From contig CAVZMV010000002.1 of the NCBI GenBank assembly GCA_963776465.1, forward strand, positions 1,240,001 through 1,304,000: a stretch of 64,000 nt of DNA. The letters are read 5' to 3'. The translations under genes and the position numbers were made by a program. Positions 37,003 to 46,061 of this stretch are shown piece by piece. The stretch comes from DASRHK01 sp963776465 (lineage in GTDB: Bacteria; Pseudomonadota; Gammaproteobacteria; Nevskiales; Nevskiaceae). Each line of letters begins with the position of its first letter. Within the stretch, counting starts at the first letter, position 1. The notes under the pieces are model-generated. The model was not told the DNA's origin and ran no database searches. It saw only the letters and a list, made by a program, of their open reading frames with translations.

Positions 37003-40000
37003 ATGGGTCGCCAATTCTTCCGGTCAGCCGGCGCGCTGATCGTTTCCACGTTCATCCTGTCGGCGTGCGGCGGCGGTTCGCCGACGTCGACACCCTCGCA
37101 ATCCGGCACGCCGGGCCCGATCGATACACCGGGGCCCGCGCCGACGCCCGGCCCATCTACCGGGTCCGGCGGTGACACCGGCGCAACGCCGCCGCCGCAA
37201 GGTGCCGCCTCGCCGCTCGACGCTCCCGTCGCGCATGCAGGATGGAGCCGCAGCGTCGCCGCGGGCGAGCTGGTCGTGCTCGACGGCAGCGCCAGCCGCG
37301 ATCCGAACAATCTTTCGCTCTCCTATTCCTGGACGCAGATCGCCGGGCCCTCGGTGCTGCTGGGCAAGGCCGGCACGCCGACGGTGACCTTCCTGGCGCC
37401 GAACGGGACGATCCCGACGATCCTGGTCTTCCAGCTGCGCGTCACCAATCCGCTCGGCGCCGGCTCGATCGCCGAAGTCACGATCACCATCTCGCCGCCC
37501 TCCGACGACGACTTCTTCGTGCGGCTGTGCCTGTCGGTGCTCAGCATCCACGACCTGTGCGCGGGCGGCCTGCGCGGCTGGGTAGACCAGTTCAACGGCT
37601 TGCCGGTGCTGGCGCTGCAGACGCCGCGCGGCCAGATCGTCAAGCGCCGCGAAGCCGCGCGCGCGCCCTCGGCCAAGATCGTCGACGGCGATCCCTCCGA
37701 CTGGATCGGCACGCCGACGCGCCTGGGCGGCACCATGCGGCTGGATGCCGGCGAGATGATCTACACGGACTACGTCTTCGACGCCTACGGCGCGGACGAC
37801 GGCGTCGACGCGCAACGCCTCGAGATCCTCGATCCGGTCGCCGAGTGGGAGCAGCGCACCTATCGCATGGACCAGCTGTTCCAGGCCGCGGGCGACCAGT
37901 TCGGCGCGCCTGAGCCCGTCGGCGCGCTCGATCGCTACGGCGACACGACCAGCCTGAACGATCAGGCCGATCTGTATGAGCTGCGCTGGGCGGCGGATGC
38001 CTCGAAGATCTATCTGCTGGCGCGATTCGGAACGCTGACCGATCCGGCCAAGCCCGCGCTGCTGATCCTGCTGGATTCCAGCGCCGCAGAGCACGCACCG
38101 CTGGACGTCGGCTTCGGCTCTGGCTTGCACACCGCGCGCTTCGAGCGCGCGCTGCTCATCACGCGCGATGGCGCGCAGATGCGCGATCTGGCCACTGGCG
38201 CCGTGTCGTCCGTCGCCGCGGCCGTCGCGGTGGATGCGGCCGGCTGGACCAATGCCTTTGAAGCCTCGTTTCCGGCGAGCGCGCTCGCCGGCGTGCAATC
38301 GATCGCCGTCGTCGCCGGCCCGCGCGTCGGCGCGGGCTTGAAGCCCGCCAACGTCGCCTATCGCTTCGTCGAGCCGGTCGCCGGCGTCTACAACGACAAG
38401 CTGCAGGCGCTCGCGCTGTTCCACGGCGACGTCGATGCATTCGCCGTCGGGTTCAACAGCGCCGACATCGTCGCAGGCGCCACCGAATCGTTCCGCCCGG
38501 GCCCCGGCTATTACGAGCGTCAGTTCACCTCGGGCGAGAACATCTCGCGTGAGCAGGGCGAGGACGGCCGCATCCAGCACTACGGCCTGTACATCCCGAC
38601 CGGATACGTCGCGACCGCGCCGAGCCGGATGAACATCTGGATGCACTACCGCGGTGGCAAGGCGCACTCCGGCGCAGCGTGGACGCCGCGCCTGATCGCG
38701 CAGCTGGGCGAGCAGCGCAACAACATCGTGGTCACGCCGCGCGGGCGCGGCACGTCGACCTGGTACGTCACGCGCGCGCACCAGGACTTCTTCGAGGTGT
38801 TCAACGACGTCGCCGGCACCGCGCTCGTCGGCGCCGATCGCTACGCCAACCAGCCGCAGGTCGCGGGCTTGCTCAACGTCGATCCCGCGCACGTGTATCT
38901 GTCGGGCTACTCGATGGGCGGCTACGGCACCTATCTCTTCGGCCTGCTGTACCCGGACCTCTTCGCCGGCGGCTTCTCGACGTCCGGCGCGATGACGCAG
39001 GGCATGTGGACCGGCTACGGCCCCGACGACGACCGCTGCTACGATGCGCCGCACGACATCCCCGAAGTCGGCAATGCCAACCTCTGCTTCGCCGAGGCCA
39101 ACGACAGCGACGCCAACGCGCAGCTCACCTATCGGCTGCTGGAGAACGCGCGCCACTTCCCGATCATCGTCAACCACGGCACCAACGACGAGCTGGTGCC
39201 GATCACCGGCGTGCAGCGCATCGGCGCGCACCTGCTCGAGCTCGGCTATCGCTACAACCTGGAGATGTATTTCGGCTACGAGCACTACACCCAGGCGATC
39301 ATCGACCAGTGGGACGACGGCGGGAATTACCTGAACCACTTCGCCCGGCCGCTCAATCCCCGGCACGTCACCTACAAGGTCTCGCCGGCGCTGGTACGCG
39401 CGCTGAACACCATCCAGGGGCAGGGCATGAGCTTCGCGTTCAATCCCGACAGTGCCTTCTGGGTCAGCGACGTCGCCGCGCGCAACGCCAATCCGCAGGA
39501 TCCGACGCAGACCGGCACGATCGACGCCGAATCACTGCGACTGGCTGCGAACAAGGTCCTGCCGGTGCCGATGGTGGTCGACACCGGTCCCGGCGTCACC
39601 TCCACGCCGATCGGCTCGCCGCGCGGGCAGTCCACGCCGTACCTGCGTCACGGCCAGGACTGGCTCGAGCGCGGGCCCGAGCGGATCAGCAACGGCTTCA
39701 ACGCGCGCCTGACCGGGCTCGCTGCCGCCACGCTGAACACCGCGCGCATGGCGCTGGATCTCTCCCGCCGCGTCGACGGCGCGATCGTCAGCGACGGCGA
39801 CACCGCGCTGACGCTCGCCAATCTCGCGCAGCCGGTGCAGGTGTTCGTCAACGGCTTCTCGCATTCCGGCAACGTGCAGGGCGATCGCGTGACGATCCCG
39901 GTGCCCGCCGGCCTGAATCATGTCGTGCTGCTGCCATTGGGCGCGGCGCCGCCGTCGGACGTGCCGGGCGGCACCGCGGATCTCGCCGCGGTTTGCCGCG

Positions 40001-41547
40001 CGCTCGGCGACACCGTCGAGCCGGTCTGCAACGCCATCGACCAGGCGACGACGTTGCTCTTCAACTCCTGCAACGTGCTCGCGGGCGCGCCGGTCTGCGC
40101 GCTGGCCAACGGCAATCTGCACAGCTTGATCGACCAGTGCCGCAAGCCGGCCAATCATCATGAGCGCGTCTGCAAGGCTACCGAGCAGGCGCTGTACGGC
40201 CTGGCCAGCGGCTGCCGTCTGACGCCGAACGTGCCGGCGGAGCTCTGCGCGCTGTTCTCCGGCGACCTGATCGCGCCGGGCGAAGTCGCCAACTTCCAGA
40301 AGAGCTGGACCGCGCGCGCCCAGGAGCTGCAGCGGCGCCTCGGCGACGGCATCGCCTTCCACGACGCCGAATTCCCGGCGACGCACAACTCCTTCAACTG
40401 GACCACGGCCAATAACCCGCCGACGATTTCGGGCTCCGATCCCAACCAGAAATACTCGATCCCCGACCAGCTGCGCATGGGCATCCGCGCGATCGAGGTC
40501 GACGTGCACTGGATGCCGGGCGCACCCGGGACCCTCGCCACGCAGTTCCGCGAGCCGAAGATCTGTCACGGCAACGCCAACCACGTCGGCTGCACCTACG
40601 AGCGCCCGCTGGTCGACGGGCTGAACGAGCTGCGCAGCGAGTGGCTCGACGCACACCCCGACCAGGTGATCATCCTGTATCTGGAAGCCAACCTCGAAGA
40701 GCAGATCGACGACGCCAGCGTCTCGTTCGAGACCACCGCGGCGGTGATCGAGAACGTGCTCGGCAGGAACTCGGCGAAGGACCTGATCTTCCGGCCGGCC
40801 GAGCACGGCGCGCAGTGCAACGACAACACGCCGGTCACCGATCCGACCTCGTGGATCAACCTCAATCGCGCGCAGATCCGCGCGGCCGGCAAGCAGGTGA
40901 TGATCTTCACCGGCACCTGCGGGCAGGGCGCCGGCTGGCCGGCGCTGGTGCACAACAAGCGCTCGGCGCACTACGTCGAGACCTCGGAGCACTCCTACGC
41001 CGGCTTTGCGTATCCGGCGTGCCAGGCGGCCGATGGCGCGTTCTCCGCGTTCGATTACGCCAGCAAGTGGACGCGCTTCTTCGAGGACAGCACGCTGCTG
41101 TCGGCCTTGGTCAACGGTCCCAGCGAAGCCATCACCGCCGCGCAAGTGCGCGAGATGACGCGCTGCGGCGTCAACATGCCGTCGCTCGACCAGGTCACCC
41201 CGTCCGATCCGCGGCTCGCCGCGTTCGTCTGGAGCTGGCGCCAGGGCGAGCCCGACGCCGACACCGGCCGCAACTGCGCGCGCCACGCCGCCGATGGCCA
41301 CTTCGTTTCGGAGGACTGCGCGGCGCCGCTGCCGTTCGCCTGCGTCAACCCGGGCAATCCGCGTGACTGGAAAGTCGGCGGTCCTGCCGCAGCCTGGAGC
41401 ACACCCGCATGTCCGGGTGGATACGTGTTCGCGGTTCCGCGGACCGGCAACTACAACGAAGCCCTGAAGGCGGCGAAGGCCGCGGCCGGCGCTACGGATG
41501 TGTGGCTGAACTACGCCCGAAGCGGCGGCGACTGGGTCGCGCAGTAG
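37003..41547 (+). CDS. Giant multidomain lipoprotein: PKD, sugar-binding-like, esterase, PI-PLC-like and lectin-like regions
   Basis: A 1514-residue protein. The ATG at 37003 follows GGGAGGAG; an ATG 24 bases upstream has no such site. A lipoprotein signal (LSAC) is followed by a Pro/Gly/Ser/Thr linker (residues about 20-72), a PKD-like domain (about 73-165: VLDGSASRDPNNLSLSYSW), then a region starting IVDGDPSDWIG (about 226-470) like CBM9/DOMON modules. An alpha/beta hydrolase follows with Ser637 (SGYSMGGYG), Asp729 (NHGTNDELVP) and His761. The C-terminal third resembles PI-specific phospholipase C: His1128 (ATHNSF), EVDVHW (1165-1170) and His1189 (CHGN). The end (from about 1407: VWSWRQGEPDAD, then LPFAC) looks like a C-type lectin fold. 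It should act at the cell surface on lipids or glycolipids. Confidence 0.8.
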   Translation: MGRQFFRSAGALIVSTFILSACGGGSPTSTPSQSGTPGPIDTPGPAPTPGPSTGSGGDTGATPPPQGAASPLDAPVAHAGWSRSVAAGELVVLDGSASRDPNNLSLSYSWTQIAGPSVLLGKAGTPTVTFLAPNGTIPTILVFQLRVTNPLGAGSIAEVTITISPPSDDDFFVRLCLSVLSIHDLCAGGLRGWVDQFNGLPVLALQTPRGQIVKRREAARAPSAKIVDGDPSDWIGTPTRLGGTMRLDAGEMIYTDYVFDAYGADDGVDAQRLEILDPVAEWEQRTYRMDQLFQAAGDQFGAPEPVGALDRYGDTTSLNDQADLYELRWAADASKIYLLARFGTLTDPAKPALLILLDSSAAEHAPLDVGFGSGLHTARFERALLITRDGAQMRDLATGAVSSVAAAVAVDAAGWTNAFEASFPASALAGVQSIAVVAGPRVGAGLKPANVAYRFVEPVAGVYNDKLQALALFHGDVDAFAVGFNSADIVAGATESFRPGPGYYERQFTSGENISREQGEDGRIQHYGLYIPTGYVATAPSRMNIWMHYRGGKAHSGAAWTPRLIAQLGEQRNNIVVTPRGRGTSTWYVTRAHQDFFEVFNDVAGTALVGADRYANQPQVAGLLNVDPAHVYLSGYSMGGYGTYLFGLLYPDLFAGGFSTSGAMTQGMWTGYGPDDDRCYDAPHDIPEVGNANLCFAEANDSDANAQLTYRLLENARHFPIIVNHGTNDELVPITGVQRIGAHLLELGYRYNLEMYFGYEHYTQAIIDQWDDGGNYLNHFARPLNPRHVTYKVSPALVRALNTIQGQGMSFAFNPDSAFWVSDVAARNANPQDPTQTGTIDAESLRLAANKVLPVPMVVDTGPGVTSTPIGSPRGQSTPYLRHGQDWLERGPERISNGFNARLTGLAAATLNTARMALDLSRRVDGAIVSDGDTALTLANLAQPVQVFVNGFSHSGNVQGDRVTIPVPAGLNHVVLLPLGAAPPSDVPGGTADLAAVCRALGDTVEPVCNAIDQATTLLFNSCNVLAGAPVCALANGNLHSLIDQCRKPANHHERVCKATEQALYGLASGCRLTPNVPAELCALFSGDLIAPGEVANFQKSWTARAQELQRRLGDGIAFHDAEFPATHNSFNWTTANNPPTISGSDPNQKYSIPDQLRMGIRAIEVDVHWMPGAPGTLATQFREPKICHGNANHVGCTYERPLVDGLNELRSEWLDAHPDQVIILYLEANLEEQIDDASVSFETTAAVIENVLGRNSAKDLIFRPAEHGAQCNDNTPVTDPTSWINLNRAQIRAAGKQVMIFTGTCGQGAGWPALVHNKRSAHYVETSEHSYAGFAYPACQAADGAFSAFDYASKWTRFFEDSTLLSALVNGPSEAITAAQVREMTRCGVNMPSLDQVTPSDPRLAAFVWSWRQGEPDADTGRNCARHAADGHFVSEDCAAPLPFACVNPGNPRDWKVGGPAAAWSTPACPGGYVFAVPRTGNYNEALKAAKAAAGATDVWLNYARSGGDWVAQ

Positions 41548-41707
41548 GCTTGCAAACTGCAGGAAGCTGACACGCGGCTCCGGGCAAAGCGCCCGGGGCC
41601 CCTGCTTCGCGCTGCAATCTTTTCATGGCACGACGGCTAGGCACGGGGCTTGCAACGCACTAGCCCAAACACTTTTTCACAGCTTCGCCACCGATCGAGG
41701 TGACGTC

Positions 41708-41929
41708 TTGGGACTGCGCGTACGCAAACACCAGCCGGGGCAGCCGGACTACGACCACATCCAGCGCCAGGCGGTCTGGGACTTCGTGGCGACGGTCGCC
41801 GACTGGCGCTGCTCGATCTGCTTCAAACAGATCGAGTATGCGGACGTCGAAACCTTCGGACGCACGCGCCTTTGTCCGACCTGCAGCGGCGCGGTCAACG
41901 AAGACGCGCGTTGGCCCGATCTCAATTAA
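41708..41929 (+). CDS. Small zinc-ribbon-like protein
   Basis: A 73-residue protein with two CxxC knuckles (CSIC and CPTC) about 20 residues apart, a likely zinc site. It starts at TTG after GAGGTGA; no ATG start fits. Codon use has strong G/C at third positions like its neighbours, supporting a real gene. No family recognised. It lies 27 bases before the MEDS-domain gene on the same strand. The 160 bases before it hold a CCGGGC/GCCCGG hairpin at about 41582-41598 that could end the giant lipoprotein transcript. Confidence 0.55.
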   Translation: MGLRVRKHQPGQPDYDHIQRQAVWDFVATVADWRCSICFKQIEYADVETFGRTRLCPTCSGAVNEDARWPDLN

Positions 41930-41956
41930 CGACGTACGCACGGAAGACTGCTCCTG

Positions 41957-42544
41957 ATGAACGATTTTTCCCCGCTTCCCCCGAAGGGCTCCTCATCCGC
42001 GATCTTCTGGGGGGAGATGGCGCCATGCGATCACCTCGTGCAGCTTTATGAGGACGAAGGCGCATTCCTCGATTCGCTCGAAGGTTTCGTCGCCGGCGGC
42101 CTGCTGACCGGCGACGCTGTCATCGTCATCGCCACCAAGCCCCATCGTGATGCCCTCGCCATGCGCCTGAGGGCACGTGACCTGGACGTCGCCTACGCCG
42201 AGGCCAGTGAGCAATACATCTGCCTGGATGCGGAGGAAACGCTGGCCAAGTTCATGGTCGATCGCTGGCCGAACGACGAGTTGTTCCACGCGATGGTGCG
42301 CGATCTGCTGGGCCGGGCCCGCAAATCCGGCCGCAAGGTACGCGCGTTCGGGGAGATGGTCGCGCTGATGTGGGCGCGCGGAGACAACGCCGCCACCGTG
42401 CGCCTGGAGCATCTGTGGCATGGGCTCTGCAGCAGCGAGCAGTTCTCGCTGCTGTGCGCTTATCCCAGGAGCGGCTTCACCACCGACGCGGCGGCGTCGA
42501 TCCAGCAGATCTGCGAAGCGCACTCGCGCCTCATCCCGAACTAG
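41957..42544 (+). CDS. MEDS-domain sensory protein
   Basis: A 195-residue protein fitting the MEDS (methanogen/methylotroph DcmR sensory) domain: PCDHLVQLYEDEGAFLDSLEGF, GLLTGDAVIVIATKPHRDAL, and a later GEMVALMWARGDNAATVRLE. In other bacteria MEDS is fused to kinases or DNA-binding domains and is thought to sense small molecules; here it stands alone. It could partner with the small zinc-ribbon protein just upstream. Its stop overlaps the convergent hisD stop by 4 bases. Confidence 0.8.
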   Translation: MNDFSPLPPKGSSSAIFWGEMAPCDHLVQLYEDEGAFLDSLEGFVAGGLLTGDAVIVIATKPHRDALAMRLRARDLDVAYAEASEQYICLDAEETLAKFMVDRWPNDELFHAMVRDLLGRARKSGRKVRAFGEMVALMWARGDNAATVRLEHLWHGLCSSEQFSLLCAYPRSGFTTDAAASIQQICEAHSRLIPN

Positions 42545-43857
42545 CTGCGCCCTCTGGCGGGTCCAATTCGGTCGCGGGCGCTGGCGGCGTGCGCCTGTAG
42601 GCCTTCGGCGTCGGCCAGCGTTCCGGCGACGAGCGCGAGCTTGCGCGCGCCGGCCGGCGAGCACTCGATCAGGCTGGTGCGCTTGCAGAATTCGTAGACG
42701 CCCAGCGGATTGGAGAAGCGCGCCGCGCGGGAGGTCGGCAGCACATGGTTGGGCCCCGCGCAGTAATCGCCGAAGGCTTCCGGCGTGTGACGTCCGAGGA
42801 ACACCGCGCCGGCGTGCCGCACTTTCTTGAGCAGCGCACGCGGCTTGGCGACCGACAATTCCAGGTGCTCGGGCGCAATGCGGTTGGAGATCGCCACCGC
42901 TTCCTCGAGATTGCGCACCGCGATCAGCGCGCCGCGCGACTGCAGCGATGCGCGCACGATCTTCGCGCGCGGCAGCTCGCCGATGCGCGCTTCCATCGCC
43001 GCGGCCACGCGGTCGAGGAATCTCGCGTCGGGCGAGATCAGGATCGACTGCGCATCCTCGTCGTGCTCTGCCTGCGAGAACAGGTCCATGGCGATCCAGC
43101 CCGGATCGGTCTTGCCGTCGCAGACGACCACGATCTCGGACGGCCCGGCGATGGCGTCGATGCCGACCTGGCCGAAGACCAGGCGCTTGGCCGCCGCGAC
43201 GTAGGCATTGCCCGGGCCGACGATCTTGTCGACGGCGGGGATGGTTTGCGTGCCGTAGGCGAGCGCGGCAATGGCCTGCGCCCCGCCGACCGTGAACACG
43301 CGATCGACGCCGACCAGGTGCGCCGCCGCGAGAACCACGCTGCTGACCTCGCCGCCCGATGCGGGTACGCACATCACGATCTCGCCGACGCCGGCAACCT
43401 TTGCGGGAATCGCGTTCATCAGGACGGACGACGGATATGCCGCCTTGCCGCCCGGCACGTAGATGCCGACGCGGTCCAGCGGCGTGATGCGCTGGCCCAG
43501 GCGGTTGCCGTCGGCGTCGGTGAACTCGAAGGCCGCCAGCTTCTGGTGCTGCGCGTAAGCGCGGATGCGGCCGGCCGCAGTGGTCAGCGCCTTGCGCAGC
43601 TCGGCGGTGAGGCCGTCCCACGCGGCCTTGCGCTGCGTCTTGGGGATCTCCAGCTGGGCCGGTCGATCGACGCTTCGATTGTCGAAGCGCGCGGTGTACT
43701 CGACGACGGCGCTGTCGCCCTTGCCGCGCACGTCGGCGACGATGCGCGCCGCCGATTCGGCGACCTGCCAGCTCTGCTCCGGGTTGCGGTCGAGGAGCTG
43801 CGCCAGCGCGGCGTCGAAGCCGGCATCGCGGCTGGACAGCCGGGTGACCGCGATCAT
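42541..43857 (-). CDS. hisD: Histidinol dehydrogenase
   Basis: A 438-residue enzyme that makes the last two oxidations of histidine synthesis, histidinol to histidine, with NAD and zinc. Signatures: DRVGIYVPGGKAAYPSSVLM, VGGAQAIAALAYGT, KIVGPGNAYVAAAKR, GPSEIVVV, SQAEHDEDAQSIL and ALIAV-type helices, APEHLEL near the end. The ATG overlaps the hisG stop (ATGA). The next gene is convergent, so hisC, which often follows, is not present here. Confidence 0.95.
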   Translation of the reverse strand: MIAVTRLSSRDAGFDAALAQLLDRNPEQSWQVAESAARIVADVRGKGDSAVVEYTARFDNRSVDRPAQLEIPKTQRKAAWDGLTAELRKALTTAAGRIRAYAQHQKLAAFEFTDADGNRLGQRITPLDRVGIYVPGGKAAYPSSVLMNAIPAKVAGVGEIVMCVPASGGEVSSVVLAAAHLVGVDRVFTVGGAQAIAALAYGTQTIPAVDKIVGPGNAYVAAAKRLVFGQVGIDAIAGPSEIVVVCDGKTDPGWIAMDLFSQAEHDEDAQSILISPDARFLDRVAAAMEARIGELPRAKIVRASLQSRGALIAVRNLEEAVAISNRIAPEHLELSVAKPRALLKKVRHAGAVFLGRHTPEAFGDYCAGPNHVLPTSRAARFSNPLGVYEFCKRTSLIECSPAGARKLALVAGTLADAEGLQAHAASARDRIGPARGRS

Positions 43858-44480
43858 TTGCCGACGGCGGCAGCGAACTTGGCGATCACCGAGCGGACCG
43901 CCGCGTGCTTCATCTTCATCGCCGCCTTGTTGACCACCAGTCGCGCGGTGATGTCAGCGATCTTCTCGACCTCGACCAGGCCGTTGGCCTTGAGGGTCTT
44001 GCCGGTGTCGACGAGATCGACGATCAGGTCGGCCAGCCCAACCAGCGGCGCCAGCTCCATCGACCCGTACAGCTTGATCAGCTCGACCTGCTCGCCCTTG
44101 TCGGCGAAGTGACGCCGGGTGATCTCCAGATATTTCGTGGCGACGCGCGTGCGGCGCGCGCCCGCCGGCTGCGCCTTCGCGGTTGCAGCAACGCAGAGTC
44201 GGCACGGCGCCAGCCCGAGGTCGAGCGGCTCATAGAGCGAAGCCGAGCCGTGCTCCATCAGCACGTCCTTGCCGACGATGCCGAGATCGGCCGCGCCGTG
44301 CTCGACGTAGGTCGGCACGTCCGCCGGGCGGATGATCAGCAGCGAGACGTTCTTGTCCTGCGAGGCCACGCGCAGCAGGCGGCCGACGTCGCCCGCGGGT
44401 GCAAGGCCGATCTTGGCCAGCAGCGGCAGGCAGTCGTCGAGGATGCGGCCCTTGGAGAGGGCGAGCGTGAGCGTCGTCAT
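43854..44480 (-). CDS. hisG: ATP phosphoribosyltransferase, short form
   Basis: A 208-residue enzyme catalysing the first step of histidine synthesis, ATP plus PRPP. Motifs: LTLALSKGRI, PADVPTYVEHGAADLGIVGKD and the PRPP loop-like LIVDLVDTGKTLKANGL. The C-terminal regulatory domain of the long form is absent, so catalysis should need the HisZ regulatory subunit, which is not in this window. The ATG at 44480 is chosen because a TAGAAT -10 box lies 8 bases before it, implying a leaderless message. Confidence 0.93.
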   Translation of the reverse strand: MTTLTLALSKGRILDDCLPLLAKIGLAPAGDVGRLLRVASQDKNVSLLIIRPADVPTYVEHGAADLGIVGKDVLMEHGSASLYEPLDLGLAPCRLCVAATAKAQPAGARRTRVATKYLEITRRHFADKGEQVELIKLYGSMELAPLVGLADLIVDLVDTGKTLKANGLVEVEKIADITARLVVNKAAMKMKHAAVRSVIAKFAAAVGK

Positions 44481-44494
44481 GGGGCGCGATTCTA
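44481..44494 (-). promoter_or_regulatory. -10 box directly before hisG (leaderless-type promoter)
   Basis: On the minus strand TAGAAT (44494-44489) is followed by CGCGCCCC and then the ATG, with no Shine-Dalgarno sequence. Transcription would begin at or next to the A of the start codon. No convincing -35 box. Confidence 0.45.
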
Positions 44495-44510
44495 ACGGGT
44501 GGCTTCGATC

Positions 44511-44553
44511 GGCGGATTGGAGCCGCACGGGGAAGCGTGCGGCTCAATCCGCC
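44511..44553. repeat. Imperfect palindrome, copy 2 of the repeat at 9117
   Basis: Arms GGCGGATTGGAGCCGCAC and GTGCGGCTCAATCCGCC share the outer part with the copy at 9117-9153, but the inner stem is longer and different, with the loop around GGGGAA. The preserved pairing despite sequence change suggests selection for the hairpin. It lies between hisG and murA. Confidence 0.65.
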
Positions 44554-44607
44554 ATCCGTGGTCGCCAGCGTTTCGCTGCGCGAAAAGCTGGCGCAGAGGT
44601 GACGGTT

Positions 44608-44703
44608 CGCCGGATTGGTCTGACGGGGGCGTGTGCGGCCAGGGATGGCCGCACCCGAGGCTAAAGGAGCTTTTAAGTCGTCCCCCGGCAGGCCAAGCCG
44701 GCG
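44608..44703 (-). repeat. Degenerate copy of the two-stem palindromic element
   Basis: Outer arms (44608-44629 and 44682-44703) pair over about 22 bases with three mismatches; an inner hairpin GTGCGGCC-AGGGAT-GGCCGCAC occupies 44633-44654. Same plan as the elements at 53403, 60585 and 60697, but the conserved box between inner hairpin and outer arm is eroded here. It abuts the murA 3' end and might act as its terminator. The 229 bases between murA and hisG contain only this and the palindrome at 44511. Confidence 0.55.
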
Positions 44704-44709
44704 GACCCG

Positions 44710-45966
44710 TCACGCCTTTGCGCGCTCGATCTTCGCGCCCAGCGAGCGCAGCTTGCCCTCGATGTCCTCGTAGCCGCGATCGATGTGGTACACGCGATTG
44801 AGCTCGGTGCGCCCGCGTGCGGCTAGGCCCATCAGCACCAGGGCAGCCGACGCCCGCAAATCGGTGCACATCACCGGCGCGCCGGTCAGATCGTCCTTGC
44901 CGGCGATGATCGCGGTATGGCCTTCCAGGCGGATGTCGGCGCCGAGGCGCTGCATCTCCAGCGCGTGCTGGAACCGGTTCTCGAAAATGGTCTCGGTGAT
45001 CGTGCCGACGCCCTCGGCGACGCAGTTCACCGCCATCATCTGCGCCTGCATGTCGGTCGGGAATCCCGGATGCGGCATCGTGTGGATGTTCACCGCGCGC
45101 GGGCGCTTGCCCTCCATGTCGATCTCGATGAAGTCCACGCCGGTGCGGATCTTGGCGCCGGCCTGCTGCAGCTTCACCAGCACCGCGTCCAGCAGGTTCG
45201 GATCGGTGTTGGTCACGCGCACCTTGCCGCGCGTGATCGCGGCAGCGGCGAGGAACGTGCCGGTCTCGATGCGGTCGGGCAGCACGCGGTGCTCGGCGGC
45301 CTGCAGCTTGCTCACCCCCTGGATCGTGATCGTCGTCGTGCCGGCGCCGGAGATCTTCGCGCCCATGGCGATCAGGCAGCGCGCCAGGTCGACGACTTCC
45401 GGCTCGCGCGCGGAGTTCTCCAGCACGGTCTCGCCGACGGCGAGCGCCGCCGCCATCATCAGGTTCTCGGTGCCGGTGACGGTGACGGTGTCGAAGACGA
45501 TGCGCGCGCCGTGCAGCTTGCCGGCCTGCGCCAGGATGAAGCCGCCTTCGAGCTCGATCTTCGCGCCCATCGCCTGCAAGCCCAGCAGGTGCAGGTTCAC
45601 CGGACGCGCGCCGATGGCGCAGCCGCCCGGCAGCGACACCTGCGCATAGCCGCGGCGCGCGACGAGCGGTCCCAGCACCAGGATCGACGCGCGCATGGTC
45701 TTGACCAGCTCGTAAGGCGCGACGCCGGTGGTGATGGTGCCGGCGTTGACCGCGACGGTGTGACCCTCGCGCTCGACAGTCACGCCCATCTGCGCGAGCA
45801 GCTTGCAGGTCGTGGTGATGTCGTGCAGCAGCGGCACGTTGGTGAGCGTCAGCGCCTCGTCCGACAAAAGGCTGGCGCACAGGATCGGCAGCGCCGCGTT
45901 CTTGGCGCCGGCGGCGGGGACTTCGCCCTGCAGCACCGTGCCGCCTTCGACGATGAATTTATCCAT
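44710..45966 (-). CDS. murA: UDP-N-acetylglucosamine 1-carboxyvinyltransferase
   Basis: A 418-residue enzyme that transfers enolpyruvate from PEP to UDP-GlcNAc, the first committed step of peptidoglycan synthesis, and the target of fosfomycin. Start AAGAKNAALPILCA, RASILVLGPL, the active-site loop Cys116 in SLPGGCAIGARPV, DFIEIDM and AQMMAVNCVAEG are all typical. Cys at position 116 predicts normal fosfomycin sensitivity of the enzyme. Standard gammaproteobacterial order ibaG-murA is kept, with a repeat doublet in between. Confidence 0.96.
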   Translation of the reverse strand: MDKFIVEGGTVLQGEVPAAGAKNAALPILCASLLSDEALTLTNVPLLHDITTTCKLLAQMGVTVEREGHTVAVNAGTITTGVAPYELVKTMRASILVLGPLVARRGYAQVSLPGGCAIGARPVNLHLLGLQAMGAKIELEGGFILAQAGKLHGARIVFDTVTVTGTENLMMAAALAVGETVLENSAREPEVVDLARCLIAMGAKISGAGTTTITIQGVSKLQAAEHRVLPDRIETGTFLAAAAITRGKVRVTNTDPNLLDAVLVKLQQAGAKIRTGVDFIEIDMEGKRPRAVNIHTMPHPGFPTDMQAQMMAVNCVAEGVGTITETIFENRFQHALEMQRLGADIRLEGHTAIIAGKDDLTGAPVMCTDLRASAALVLMGLAARGRTELNRVYHIDRGYEDIEGKLRSLGAKIERAKA

Positions 45967-45977
45967 TTCTTGATTCT

Positions 45978-46061
45978 GTCATTCCCGCGAAGGCGGGAAT
46001 CTAGTTTTGCTTTGACAATTGGGATGAAGAACTGGGTCCCCGCCTGCGCGGGGATTGACGA
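45978..46061. repeat. Inverted doublet of a GTCATTCCCGCG-type REP element
   Basis: The first copy (45978-46000) reads GTCATTCCCGCG, then AAGGCGGGAAT; the second (about 46034-46060) is a related sequence in opposite orientation, with arms TCCCCGCC and GGGGA. This short element is widespread between genes in beta- and gammaproteobacteria. The doublet fills the gap between ibaG and murA. Confidence 0.8.

Noticed and set aside
37024..39366. Long open frame antisense to the giant lipoprotein gene
   Set aside because: No family similarity, Arg/Gly/Asp-rich low-complexity translation typical of GC-rich shadows; the sense frame has clear domains.
41548..41707. Rho-independent terminator after the giant lipoprotein
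   Set aside because: A CCGGGC/GCCCGG hairpin is present, but there is no T-run, so I mention it only in the neighbouring entry.
45978..46061. CRISPR-like repeat pair between ibaG and murA
   Set aside because: Only two copies in inverted orientation with palindromic arms; fits a common REP doublet, not a CRISPR array.
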